Shown piece by piece: positions 1-5,281 of a DNA stretch of 7,191 nt. The stretch's first letter is position 1. Every line of letters starts with the position of its first letter. The position numbers were made by a program, and so were the translations under genes. The notes under the pieces are model-generated. The model searched no databases, was not told the origin of the DNA, and saw only the letters and a program-made list of their open reading frames with translations. Source of the stretch: JBEKDJ01 sp050014415 (GTDB lineage: Bacteria; Desulfobacterota; BSN033; UBA1163); assembly GCA_050014415.1 (NCBI GenBank), contig JBEKDJ010000250.1, forward strand, positions 1 to 7,191. Reading direction: 5' to 3'.

Positions 1-1
1 G

Positions 2-1099
2 AGCGGTACGACAGGCACACCTCGTGGCGCCCTTTATACCCAAGGCCGTAATCTTGAGAACGCCAGGATAAAATCCTTCGAATTGGGTGTGGAAAGAGGG
101 GACAAACACATCATGTTCTTGCCTTTTTTTCACGTCGCTGGATTTAGCCATTTCTGGAGCTTCTTCTACGGGGCAGGGAGTAACGTCATTATGCAACAGA
201 GATCCTTCGACCCTGCTGCCGTGCTGCAATTGATCCAGGAGGAGAAGGCAACTGATATTCACATTGTACCTACCCAATTGGTCAATCTGCTGGCCCTCCC
301 CAATATCGAGAAATACGATTTGAGTAGCCTGAAACGGATATGGTACGGGGCTTCTTCCATGCCTGTAGAATTGTTGAAGAAAGGGATAGAGAGGTTTGGA
401 GCGATTTTCATGCAGGGTTATGGTCAGTCGGAATCGGGGCCGGAAGTTACCTTTCTGCCAAAGAAGAGTCATCATGTCCTGGACAAATCCCTTGAGGAGC
501 AGAAGATACTGGCCTCATGCGGTCAACCCTCCCCCGGGGTGCATGTCAGGGTAGTGGATGAGACTGGCAATGATGTGACACCCTATGCGATAGGAGAAAT
601 CATCCTGAAGAGTAATGCCATGATGGTCGGATACTGGCATAAGCCAGATGAAACTCGGGATGTACTCATCGATGGATGGCTTCATACAGGTGATCTGGGA
701 TACTATGATCGACAAGGATATATCTATATTGTTGACAGAAAGAAGGACATGATCATTAGTGGGGGGGAGAATGTCTATCCCCGGGAGATAGAGGAGGTTC
801 TCTATCAGCATCCTGCAGTGTCTGAGGTTGCCGTCATTGGTGTTCCCGATGAAGTATGGATAGAACGGGTTCATGCCTTGATCGTTTTAAAGAAAGGGGA
901 GCGCGCTACCGGGAACGAGATTATAGAATTCTGTAAACAGCGCCTGGCTCGCTACAAAGCCCCCAAATCGGTCGAGTTTGTAGAGTCTTTGCCAAAGAAT
1001 CCCCAGGGTAAGATCTTGAAGAGAGAACTCAGAGAAAAGTATTGGACAGAATCGGAAAGAAAAATCCTCTCTACCCCCTCCTTTGCTAAAGAGGGGTGA
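2..1099 (+). CDS. Acyl-CoA synthetase (AMP-dependent ligase), 5' end missing
   Basis: This is the C-terminal two thirds of an ANL-superfamily ligase. Such enzymes adenylate a carboxylic acid with ATP and transfer it to CoA in the cytoplasm. The frame is open from base 2, and the first codons read SGTTGTPRG, the glycine-rich phosphate-binding loop, so the true start lies upstream; the TTG at 83 is internal. Further motifs are YGQSESGP (419-442, the usual YGxTE position), GWLHTGDLGYYD with RKKDMIISGGENVYP (about 674-784, adenylate-binding Asp and hinge region), and NPQGKILKREL with the catalytic lysine codon at 1010-1012. All key residues are present, so the visible part looks functional. The last residues (STPSFAKEG) come from a palindromic repeat. 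A nitroreductase gene follows after 71 bases on the same strand. The acid substrate (fatty, aromatic or other) cannot be read from sequence alone. Confidence 0.95.
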   Translation, partial: SGTTGTPRGALYTQGRNLENARIKSFELGVERGDKHIMFLPFFHVAGFSHFWSFFYGAGSNVIMQQRSFDPAAVLQLIQEEKATDIHIVPTQLVNLLALPNIEKYDLSSLKRIWYGASSMPVELLKKGIERFGAIFMQGYGQSESGPEVTFLPKKSHHVLDKSLEEQKILASCGQPSPGVHVRVVDETGNDVTPYAIGEIILKSNAMMVGYWHKPDETRDVLIDGWLHTGDLGYYDRQGYIYIVDRKKDMIISGGENVYPREIEEVLYQHPAVSEVAVIGVPDEVWIERVHALIVLKKGERATGNEIIEFCKQRLARYKAPKSVEFVESLPKNPQGKILKRELREKYWTESERKILSTPSFAKEG

Positions 1100-1100
1100 G
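1072..1100. repeat. Imperfect palindrome over the ligase stop codon
   Basis: The arms CCCCTCCTTT and AAAGAGGGG flank a GCT loop and pair over about nine base pairs with one bulged C; weaker pairing extends outward into the GGGAGG that follows. CCCCTTTGCTAAAGGGG-type palindromes are a known class of dispersed repeats in deltaproteobacterial genomes (recalled, not searched). Here the repeat supplies the last codons and the TGA of the ligase. It could also form an RNA hairpin between the ligase and nitroreductase genes, but no T-tract follows, so it is not a classical terminator. Confidence 0.6.
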
Positions 1101-1170
1101 GGAGGATGAGGCAGTTTTATGATTTACGGTTGACAAAACCGAATAGATTGAAGCACGAAGGGGAATCAAG

Positions 1171-1815
1171 ATGGATGATCTTTTGAAACTGATGAAAACC
1201 AGAAGGAGTATTAGGCGATATCAAGAGAAATATATCCCGGATGAACTTCTTGAAAAGCTGATTGAGGCCGCCCGCTGGTCCCCATCAGGAGACAATGGCC
1301 AGCCATGGCGCTTCATTATCGTCCGAGATCCTGAGACCAAAAAGGCATTAGGAAAGATTGCCGCGGAGGGAAGCGGCAGAAGATTCACGGCAGAGTATTT
1401 CACGGGGCGCATGCAGGAACGATTTGAGGGACTGAAAGACCCCGGCAAGAAGGATAAGGCTTTCAAAAAGCTAACATCGGGCGAGGTCTCATCTTTTTTA
1501 GCGAATGCTCCGGTGATTATCGTCGTTTGTGCTAAACTGGATGTATGGGATGTTCCCTATGACGCTGCGATGGCCACCCAAAATATGCTGCTAATGGCCC
1601 ATTCCTTAGGCCTTGGATCCTGTGTGGTCGTGGCGCCGGTGTCGGATATGAAAGATGATATTAAAGTGATGAAGTTGCTCAAGATACCCCACGGGTATAA
1701 GATCGTTGCCCCTTTGGCCATTGGTTATCCTGACGAGAGTCCGAATCCAAGGCCGAGATTGTCCCTTGAAGAAATCATCTTCTATGAGGAGTTCAACATA
1801 AGGAGGAAGAAATGA
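1171..1815 (+). CDS. Nitroreductase-family FMN oxidoreductase
   Basis: This 214-residue protein belongs to the nitroreductase fold family: cytoplasmic, usually dimeric FMN enzymes that use NAD(P)H to reduce nitro groups, quinones, enones or related substrates. The N-terminal signature TRRSIRRY (residues 10-17) is the FMN phosphate-binding segment. ARWSPSGDNGQPWRF (34-48) is the second conserved FMN-contact region, and the C-terminal part has the expected GLGSCVV and PLAIGYPDE stretches before a PRPRLSLEEI tail. Length is normal for the family. The ATG at 1171 is preceded by a GGGGA ribosome-binding site. The stop overlaps the next start in ATGA, so the two proteins are probably made in a coupled way. 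Its position after an acyl-CoA ligase suggests it acts on a CoA-activated or related organic substrate; that is an inference, and many family members are broad in substrate. Confidence 0.93.
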   Translation: MDDLLKLMKTRRSIRRYQEKYIPDELLEKLIEAARWSPSGDNGQPWRFIIVRDPETKKALGKIAAEGSGRRFTAEYFTGRMQERFEGLKDPGKKDKAFKKLTSGEVSSFLANAPVIIVVCAKLDVWDVPYDAAMATQNMLLMAHSLGLGSCVVVAPVSDMKDDIKVMKLLKIPHGYKIVAPLAIGYPDESPNPRPRLSLEEIIFYEEFNIRRKK

Positions 1816-2255
1816 TCGACAGTCTATATTTTCGCGATATTGTCTCTTCCCTTGAGAAGGTGCTCTATTATGAAAGAGGAAGAGGGGCCTACTTTCGAGC
1901 TACCCTGGTTGGTAAAGATTTTATTGATGATAAGCGCATCCAGGGGACAACTTCGGAAGAAGTGATTGAGAGCTGTGTCAAGGTGATGCGTGAAAAGGGT
2001 ATTGTGAAGGATGCAAGTTCTATTAAGGATAAAAACGGGACCTTGTTTACCTTCGAGATAGAGGGCTGCATGCATCTACCGATTGAAGCAAGATTAAAGG
2101 AGGAGGGTGTCCCCACTTACATCTGTCCACCGGTAAATATGATCCTCTATAAGATTAGAGAAATCTTGGATCTGGCAGTTGAGATTGCCGATATCACTGT
2201 GAATCAGGATGGTGGAAGATGTACCATAAGAGTGGTGGTGTTTAAGCAGGATTAG
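1812..2255 (+). CDS. Small cysteine-containing protein of unknown function
   Basis: This is a 147-residue soluble protein with no signal peptide or membrane segment. The ATG overlaps the nitroreductase stop (ATGA), which is strong evidence that it is translated and works with that enzyme. Cysteines lie at residues 55, 86, 105 and 137. Two sit in conserved-looking contexts, EGCMHLPIEARLKEEG and YICPPVNMI, followed by a helix-like stretch and a C-terminal strand GGRCTIRVVVF. The order (GC, then ICPP, then RC near the end) faintly recalls V4R-type small-molecule or metal-binding domains, but I do not recognise the family with confidence. It may be an accessory or ligand-binding partner of the nitroreductase. 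Codon use resembles its neighbours and the frame is intact. Confidence 0.85.
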   Translation: MIDSLYFRDIVSSLEKVLYYERGRGAYFRATLVGKDFIDDKRIQGTTSEEVIESCVKVMREKGIVKDASSIKDKNGTLFTFEIEGCMHLPIEARLKEEGVPTYICPPVNMILYKIREILDLAVEIADITVNQDGGRCTIRVVVFKQD

Positions 2256-2314
2256 CCTGAAAACGGTTAGCTCAATTCTTAGGCTTAAGAAGCTGCTGTG
2301 AAAAGGAGGGAGGA

Positions 2315-2707
2315 ATGTTGAAGAAGGTGATTGCTCCCAAGAACTTGCATCGACCTTTTGGCTACGCTCACGCCATTCAGATTGACAATACGATCTATAT
2401 CTCGGGTCAGATCCTTCTCGATCAGGAGATGAATGTCGTCGGTAGGAATGATATTGCTGCACAGACTGACCGGGTCTATGAAAACCTCAAAAAGGTCCTC
2501 GAAGATGCCGGCGGTACGATGAACAATATCGTCATGTTGAACATTTACTGCACGGACTTGGAGGCATACGATAAGAAGACCAGGCACTTGCGCAAGAAGT
2601 ATTTTGGGGATTACTATCCGGCCATCACGGCCGTTGAGGTCAAACGACTCTATCGGCCAGACTTCATGATCGAAGTTGAGGCTGTCGCTGTCCTCGACGG
2701 CAAATAA
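2315..2707 (+). CDS. ridA: RidA/YjgF/UK114-family enamine/imine deaminase
   Basis: This 130-residue protein is full length for the RidA family: trimeric cytoplasmic enzymes that hydrolyse reactive enamine/imine intermediates, classically those released by PLP enzymes. Visible hallmarks are IYISGQILLD (residues 27-36), the central NLKKVLEDAGGTMNNIV region, Arg111 in AVEVKRLYRPD (the carboxylate-binding arginine position, Arg105 in E. coli RidA) and the IEVEAVAV C-terminal strand with the conserved Glu122. A strong AAAGGAGGGAGG ribosome-binding site precedes the ATG. It sits 59 bases after the unknown small protein on the same strand and is probably the last gene of the operon. Some relatives act in specific catabolic pathways, so its partner here may be a pathway intermediate rather than 2-aminoacrylate. 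Confidence 0.93.
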   Translation: MLKKVIAPKNLHRPFGYAHAIQIDNTIYISGQILLDQEMNVVGRNDIAAQTDRVYENLKKVLEDAGGTMNNIVMLNIYCTDLEAYDKKTRHLRKKYFGDYYPAITAVEVKRLYRPDFMIEVEAVAVLDGK

Positions 2708-2828
2708 CGGCTGTCCATCCTTTCCGACCACATCGTAAACAGGGTATGTCTCGGTAACCGCAAACGAGTCTGACCCCATTGCCGCTTCAAGCTTGTCTAT
2801 ACACAGCGACATTAATCGCAGCAAAGTG
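2708..2828. other. Intergenic stretch with an unexplained open minus-strand frame
   Basis: Nothing certain is encoded between the RidA stop and the dispersed repeat. On the minus strand the frame is open from an ATG at 2824 through this stretch and on into RidA. It reads protein-like residues here (for example GSDSFAVTETYPVYDVVG) before turning into the RidA antisense shadow. No convincing ribosome-binding site was seen. It may be the end of a gene destroyed by insertion or deletion, or chance. I do not recognise a family. Confidence 0.25.
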
Positions 2829-2892
2829 CGTCATTCCCGCGAAAGCGGGAATCCAGAAAAACACTGGATTCCGGGTCAAGCCCGGAATGACA
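2829..2892. repeat. Dispersed double-hairpin repeat (CATTCCCGCGAAAGCGGGAAT type)
   Basis: Two perfect 8-bp hairpins lie side by side: ATTCCCGC-GAAA-GCGGGAAT (2833-2852) and ATTCCGGG-TCAAG-CCCGGAAT (2868-2888). They are joined by ATCCAG/CTGGAT (2851-2856 and 2864-2869), and the outermost TCATTCC/GGAATGA segments also pair, so the whole unit can form a cruciform. In translation it gives the familiar VIPAKAGIQ signature of a short interspersed repeat found across many Proteobacteria and Desulfobacterota. It lies between the convergent ends of ridA and the SCP2-like gene and could stop transcription from either side. It encodes no protein and is probably moved in trans, if at all. Confidence 0.88.
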
Positions 2893-3003
2893 GACTGGAT
2901 AATACTTATGTCGTTATATATAATTCATTGACTTCTCTTACTCCCTTTGTTGAATTCAAACTGCGGAGATGACTTTGGTCAGATTGATTAGGGCAGAAAA
3001 GTT

Positions 3004-3375
3004 CTAAAACAAACCGCTGATGACGATTTCTCCGCTCATTATCTTTCTAAGAATCTTGAAACCAATTCCGTCGAAAAAATAGGGGAGTCCAAATCTAATC
3101 CTTAAGAGGCTGAGGCCCAGAATGGTTCCTGAATCCGCCAGGATGTGTAAATCCGACTTACTGGAGAGGCCTCTGGAGACGGTAAGTCTCCCGTGACGAA
3201 ATTCAAGTCCCGCTGAGATTTGGATATCAGGGATTTCTATCAGGACCCTCGCATCGAGAGATTCGAAGGTCCTTAGTTTATCTGGCCTTTTTTCCATGTT
3301 CTGCCTGATCAGATCAGCGAGCATGACGGGAAGGCCCAATTCACGGGCCTCCGGGAGAATGATGATCTCAGGCAT
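3004..3375 (-). CDS. SCP2-like small protein, possibly shortened by an amber codon
   Basis: This 123-residue protein resembles the sterol-carrier-protein-2 fold, a lipid or acyl-CoA binding domain. Evidence is the alternating strand pattern (ARVLIEIPDIQISAGLEF, then GRLTVSRG), a DLHILADSGTILGL helix-strand segment and the closing GEIVISGL strand. The family call is by overall pattern, not by a catalytic motif. I chose the ATG at 3375 because GAAGAGGG lies just upstream; a TTG at 3390 overlapping the previous stop is an alternative. It follows the alcohol dehydrogenase remnant after 11 bases and was probably co-transcribed with it. After the TAG at 3004-3006 the frame continues for 15 codons (NFSALINLTKVISAV) to a TGA at 2956-2958. 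That extension fits the hydrophobic C-terminal helix I expect in this group, so the gene may carry a nonsense mutation. Confidence 0.65.
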   Translation of the reverse strand: MPEIIILPEARELGLPVMLADLIRQNMEKRPDKLRTFESLDARVLIEIPDIQISAGLEFRHGRLTVSRGLSSKSDLHILADSGTILGLSLLRIRFGLPYFFDGIGFKILRKIMSGEIVISGLF

Positions 3376-3386
3376 TTGGGCCCTCT

Positions 3387-3926
3387 TCAAAAAGCGTTCT
3401 TATAGACTTTGAGGATTTCGTCAGGATCAAAAATCATCTTCGGGTTATAGACAATCGACCCGTCCATGAGAGCGTCGTTTGCACACTGCTCCAAACCAGA
3501 TTCCTTTACATTTACTTCCCTGAGGGTCTGCGGCATCCCTATGGATTTGGAAAACCCCCGAATGGCGATGGCGGCTTGCTCCGCTGCTTTCACGGGCTCC
3601 AAATCTCTAATGTCTTCGCCCATGGCTTGGGCAACTTGCGAATATCGATCGATGCAGGCATCGAGGTTGTAAAGGATGCAGTGAGGCAGAAAAATGCGAT
3701 TGGCAATCCCGTGGGGGACACCGAACTTGGCACCGATGGAATGGGCAAGGGCGTGGACCATTCCCACCTGGGCGTTCGAAAAGGCTGCCCCTGCGATACA
3801 CGCTGCGATTGACATCCATCCCCTTGCAACGATATCCCCACCGTTCCCCACGGCCCTGGGAAGATATTCTTTGATCATCCTGATTCCATGCAGAGCCAGA
3901 GCGTCAGCAATCTGACAATCCGAATC
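3387..3926 (-). pseudogene. Iron-containing alcohol dehydrogenase, C-terminal half only
   Basis: The frame encodes about the last 175 residues of a group III (iron-dependent) alcohol dehydrogenase; intact members have about 380. It aligns well with the all-helical C-terminal domain: VHALAHSIGAKFGVPHG matches the FucO segment with metal ligands His263 and His277 and the conserved His267. The end (FDPDEILKVYKNAF) is a normal family C-terminus. The ATG at 3878 is not a real start, because homology continues upstream as DALALHGIR to about 3911, then breaks at an in-frame TAG (3927-3929). The NAD-binding N-terminal domain and the first two iron ligands (the DALTH motif) are absent, so no active dehydrogenase can be made. 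It is joined to an unrelated frame at about 3905-3925, as if by deletion. Confidence 0.88.
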
Positions 3927-4374
3927 CTAAAACTTTCGAAATCTGCCTGGCTGTTCCGCCTTCAACTCCCAACCCTATTACAACACAGTCTCCAGCGAGT
4001 GAGGATGAGGGCAGGAGTGGCTCTATTTCGTGTCAGAAATCTTGATCTCGATGATATGGAGTCTATTCGTTTGCGAAAACAATGTCAACGAGAAAGGAAA
4101 TGATTTCTGGTTTTCCAATCAATTCCCTGAAGAAAAAGTCAAGAATCTTATTGGAGGTTGTATAGGGAAGAACGGCATCAAGGGTAGAGGAGCCAGTAAC
4201 CGAAGGGCAAGGCATGAAAATCGATGACACCGCCACTTTAGCGCTTTGGATCTCGCGAAAATGTGATATCACGACCGTCAGTTCATCTTCTGGCGAACGG
4301 GTGAGGTTGAAGAGCAAGTCCAGATGGGGCTTTCTCTCCTCGAACTGCATTAATAGATCGCGTTCCGCGGCGAA
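3904..4374 (-). pseudogene. Stop-interrupted remnant of an unidentified gene
   Basis: One minus-strand frame reads protein-like sequence through this whole region but is broken by TAG at 4063-4065 and TGA at 4033-4035. It ends at TGA 3904-3906, inside the junction with the alcohol dehydrogenase remnant. The first part includes HLDLLFNLTRSPEDEL and AVSSIFMPCPSVTGSSTLDA; the last part reads LAGDCVVIGLGVEGGTARQI. The later piece has a glycine-rich, nucleotide-binding or barrel-like look, but I do not recognise the family. The upstream limit is a TGA at 4375-4377. The first codons overlap the left inverted repeat (4292-4411), so the N-terminal residues may derive from that element. The interpretation as one decayed gene rests on the same frame being kept across two stops. 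Confidence 0.45.
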
Positions 4375-4428
4375 TCAATGCGGTTTCTCCTCAAGCGCAC
4401 CCGCTAGGGCGGCGCGAAGCGCCGATCC
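4292..4428. repeat. Left long inverted repeat flanking the HbpS/GlcG gene
   Basis: The left arm starts GGCGAACGGGTGAGGTTGAA (4292-4311). The right arm, around CGCACCCGCTAGGG (4396-4409), is its imperfect inverse: 14 of 19 positions pair by hand alignment. Beyond it lies a GGCGC-GAA-GCGCC hairpin (4411-4423). Positions 4292-4330 match 4940-4978 at 31 of 39 bases in the same orientation, and 4396-4424 closely matches 4994-5022, so this is a second, diverged copy of the right-hand element. It carries about 50 extra bases (about 4346-4395), themselves partly palindromic (GCATT/AATGC). It overlaps the start of the decayed unidentified gene. Confidence 0.65.
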
Positions 4429-4483
4429 ATTGTCGAAGTTCAGAGGTACGCCGCTTGTTGCCGCGCCCTCCGCAGCGGCAGGT

Positions 4484-4492
4484 GTTAGCCCT
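4484..4492. repeat. 9-bp inverted repeat, left boundary of the HbpS/GlcG gene
   Basis: GTTAGCCCT here is the exact reverse complement of AGGGCTAAC at 4938-4946. The stop codon of the HbpS/GlcG gene (TAA on the minus strand) lies inside it. The two copies enclose the gene and its ribosome-binding site tightly. Confidence 0.6.
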
Positions 4493-4922
4493 CCAGCGCG
4501 TTGGCACCCGCGGCTGCTACCTGACCGTCTTGCGCGGGTAGCATGCCGGAGACGCCAATGGCACCTATCATCTTACCGTCCAGAATGAGGGGAATCCCCC
4601 CTTCAAGAGCAATGAGATTCCTCATCGAGAGCAGGCGCAGCCCCAAACCACCCGCAGCAAGTGCCTCCTCAAATACCTTGGTTGGACACTTGAAATTTAC
4701 TGCTGTTTCGGCTTTGGATTGAGCAATAGAAACGCTGCCGAGTGCCGCCTGATCCAGTTTGTGCAGCATGACGAGATGTCCCCCGCTGTCCACGATGACG
4801 ATAACCATGGGCCAGCGATTGGCAACCGCTTCAGCTTCTGCTGCCGTCATGACCCTTTTTGCGAGCTCAAGTGAAATCGGCGGTCCATACGGTGTGGGAA
4901 CTTGAGTGGGTTTGGGTTGCAT
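4485..4922 (-). CDS. HbpS/GlcG-family (DUF336-like) protein
   Basis: This 145-residue protein belongs to the HbpS/GlcG family (Pfam Haem_degrading). Characterised members bind or degrade haem or act as accessory proteins; many are encoded beside catabolic oxidoreductases and their role is unknown. Visible features are SLELAKRVMTAAEAEA (residues 17-32), the VIVIVDSGGHLVML strand-turn-strand (40-53), SIAQSKAETAVNF (65-77) and the conserved GGIPLILDGKMIGAIGVSG (108-126). Length is typical and the frame is intact. There is no signal peptide. An ideal AAGGAGG site (4928-4934) lies five bases before the ATG. The gene is richer in GC than its neighbours. It stands alone between two related long inverted repeats and within a perfect 9-bp inverted repeat, which suggests it arrived as a compact unit. 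A link to the divergent molybdoenzyme is possible but not shown. Confidence 0.92.
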   Translation of the reverse strand: MQPKPTQVPTPYGPPISLELAKRVMTAAEAEAVANRWPMVIVIVDSGGHLVMLHKLDQAALGSVSIAQSKAETAVNFKCPTKVFEEALAAGGLGLRLLSMRNLIALEGGIPLILDGKMIGAIGVSGMLPAQDGQVAAAGANALEG

Positions 4923-4927
4923 TTGAT

Positions 4928-4934
4928 CCTCCTT
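4928..4934 (-). promoter_or_regulatory. Ribosome-binding site of the HbpS/GlcG gene
   Basis: AAGGAGG on the minus strand, five bases before the ATG, is a near-perfect Shine-Dalgarno sequence and fixes the start at 4922. It lies immediately inside the right 9-bp inverted repeat, so gene and translation signal would move together. Confidence 0.85.
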
Positions 4935-4937
4935 CTT

Positions 4938-4946
4938 AGGGCTAAC
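4938..4946. repeat. 9-bp inverted repeat, right boundary of the HbpS/GlcG gene
   Basis: AGGGCTAAC pairs exactly with GTTAGCCCT at 4484-4492. It forms the first bases of the right long inverted repeat and lies 15 bases upstream of the HbpS/GlcG start codon. Confidence 0.6.
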
Positions 4947-5029
4947 GGGTGCGGTCTAGGAGCAAGCCCCGAAGGGGCGTTGTTTGTTCGAACCGTACCC
5001 GATAGGGCGGTGCGAAGCGCCGCCCTATC
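4940..5029. repeat. Right long inverted repeat with nested hairpins
   Basis: The outer arms GCTAACGGGTGCGGT (4941-4955) and ACCGTACCCGATAGG (4992-5006) pair at about 12 of 14 aligned positions. Inside is GCCCC-GAA-GGGGC (4966-4978). Adjoining and sharing the right arm is a near-perfect 13-bp hairpin, GATAGGGCGGTGC-GAA-GCGCCGCCCTATC (5001-5029, one G-T pair). No T-tract follows, so it is not a standard terminator. The overall form, about 70 bases with paired ends and inner structure, resembles an integron attC site, but only one end carries the AAC/GTT core. A related copy lies at 4292-4428. Confidence 0.75.
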
Positions 5030-5139
5030 AATCGCTATCAGATGATTTCTTCGTATCTTACTAAAGTTCAAAGTAATTTGCAATCCATAATGAACTTGCA
5101 GAAACCATACAGCCTGAGATCAATCCAGTGAAAAAAATG

Positions 5140-5163
5140 AAATGATAAAAACAAATGATAAAA
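5140..5163 (+). repeat. Two tandem copies of AAATGATAAAA upstream of the molybdoenzyme
   Basis: AAATGATAAAA occurs at 5140-5150 and again at 5153-5163, a 13-base period in AT-rich DNA, ending just before the predicted -35 element. It could be a regulator site or curved upstream DNA, or low-complexity chance. Confidence 0.4.
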
Positions 5164-5169
5164 GAATTG

Positions 5170-5199
5170 TTGAAAAAAGGAATTAGTTTATGGTATAAG
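5170..5199 (+). promoter_or_regulatory. Predicted sigma-70-type promoter of the molybdoenzyme gene
   Basis: TTGAAA (5170-5175) and TATAAG (5194-5199) are separated by 18 bases, giving a reasonable -35/-10 pair 82 bases before the ATG at 5282. The rest of 5031-5281 is AT-rich and shows no gene; I saw no sigma-54 (GG-N10-GC) pattern. Confidence 0.45.
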
Positions 5200-5281
5200 C
5201 CATTTAACTTCTGAATGAATATACAAAGCTTTTTTCTCGAATGCACTGCTCAGACTTTGGAAAACGCTTGGGGTAGACACA

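Noticed and set aside
515..874. 119-codon minus-strand frame inside the ligase gene
   Set aside because: It is the antisense shadow of a strongly conserved ligase segment, with no ribosome-binding site and no recognisable motif.
2285..2824. 179-codon minus-strand frame across ridA
   Set aside because: Most of it is antisense to the clearly coding ridA; only the part outside ridA is noted as a possible remnant.
3004..3006. Pyrrolysine insertion at the TAG
   Set aside because: No tRNA-Pyl or synthetase is in view and the surrounding genes are decaying, so a nonsense mutation is far simpler.
3466..3915. Several short plus- and minus-strand frames over the dehydrogenase remnant
   Set aside because: They overlap a frame with unmistakable iron alcohol dehydrogenase sequence and are shadows of it.
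4214..4588. 124-codon plus-strand frame
   Set aside because: It runs through both the repeat and the antisense of the HbpS/GlcG gene, is rich in Arg/Ser/Ala as expected from GC-rich antisense reading, and has no family features.
4980..5005. A tRNA T-arm (GGTTCGAAC on the minus strand)
   Set aside because: The flanking five-base stems do not pair, and no anticodon arm or acceptor stem is present.
4940..5029. A rho-independent terminator
   Set aside because: The stems are strong but no T-tract follows on either strand, and the element lies upstream of both flanking genes.
4292..5029. A CRISPR array or IS element
   Set aside because: There are only two diverged repeat copies with a gene between them, no regular spacers, and no transposase frame.
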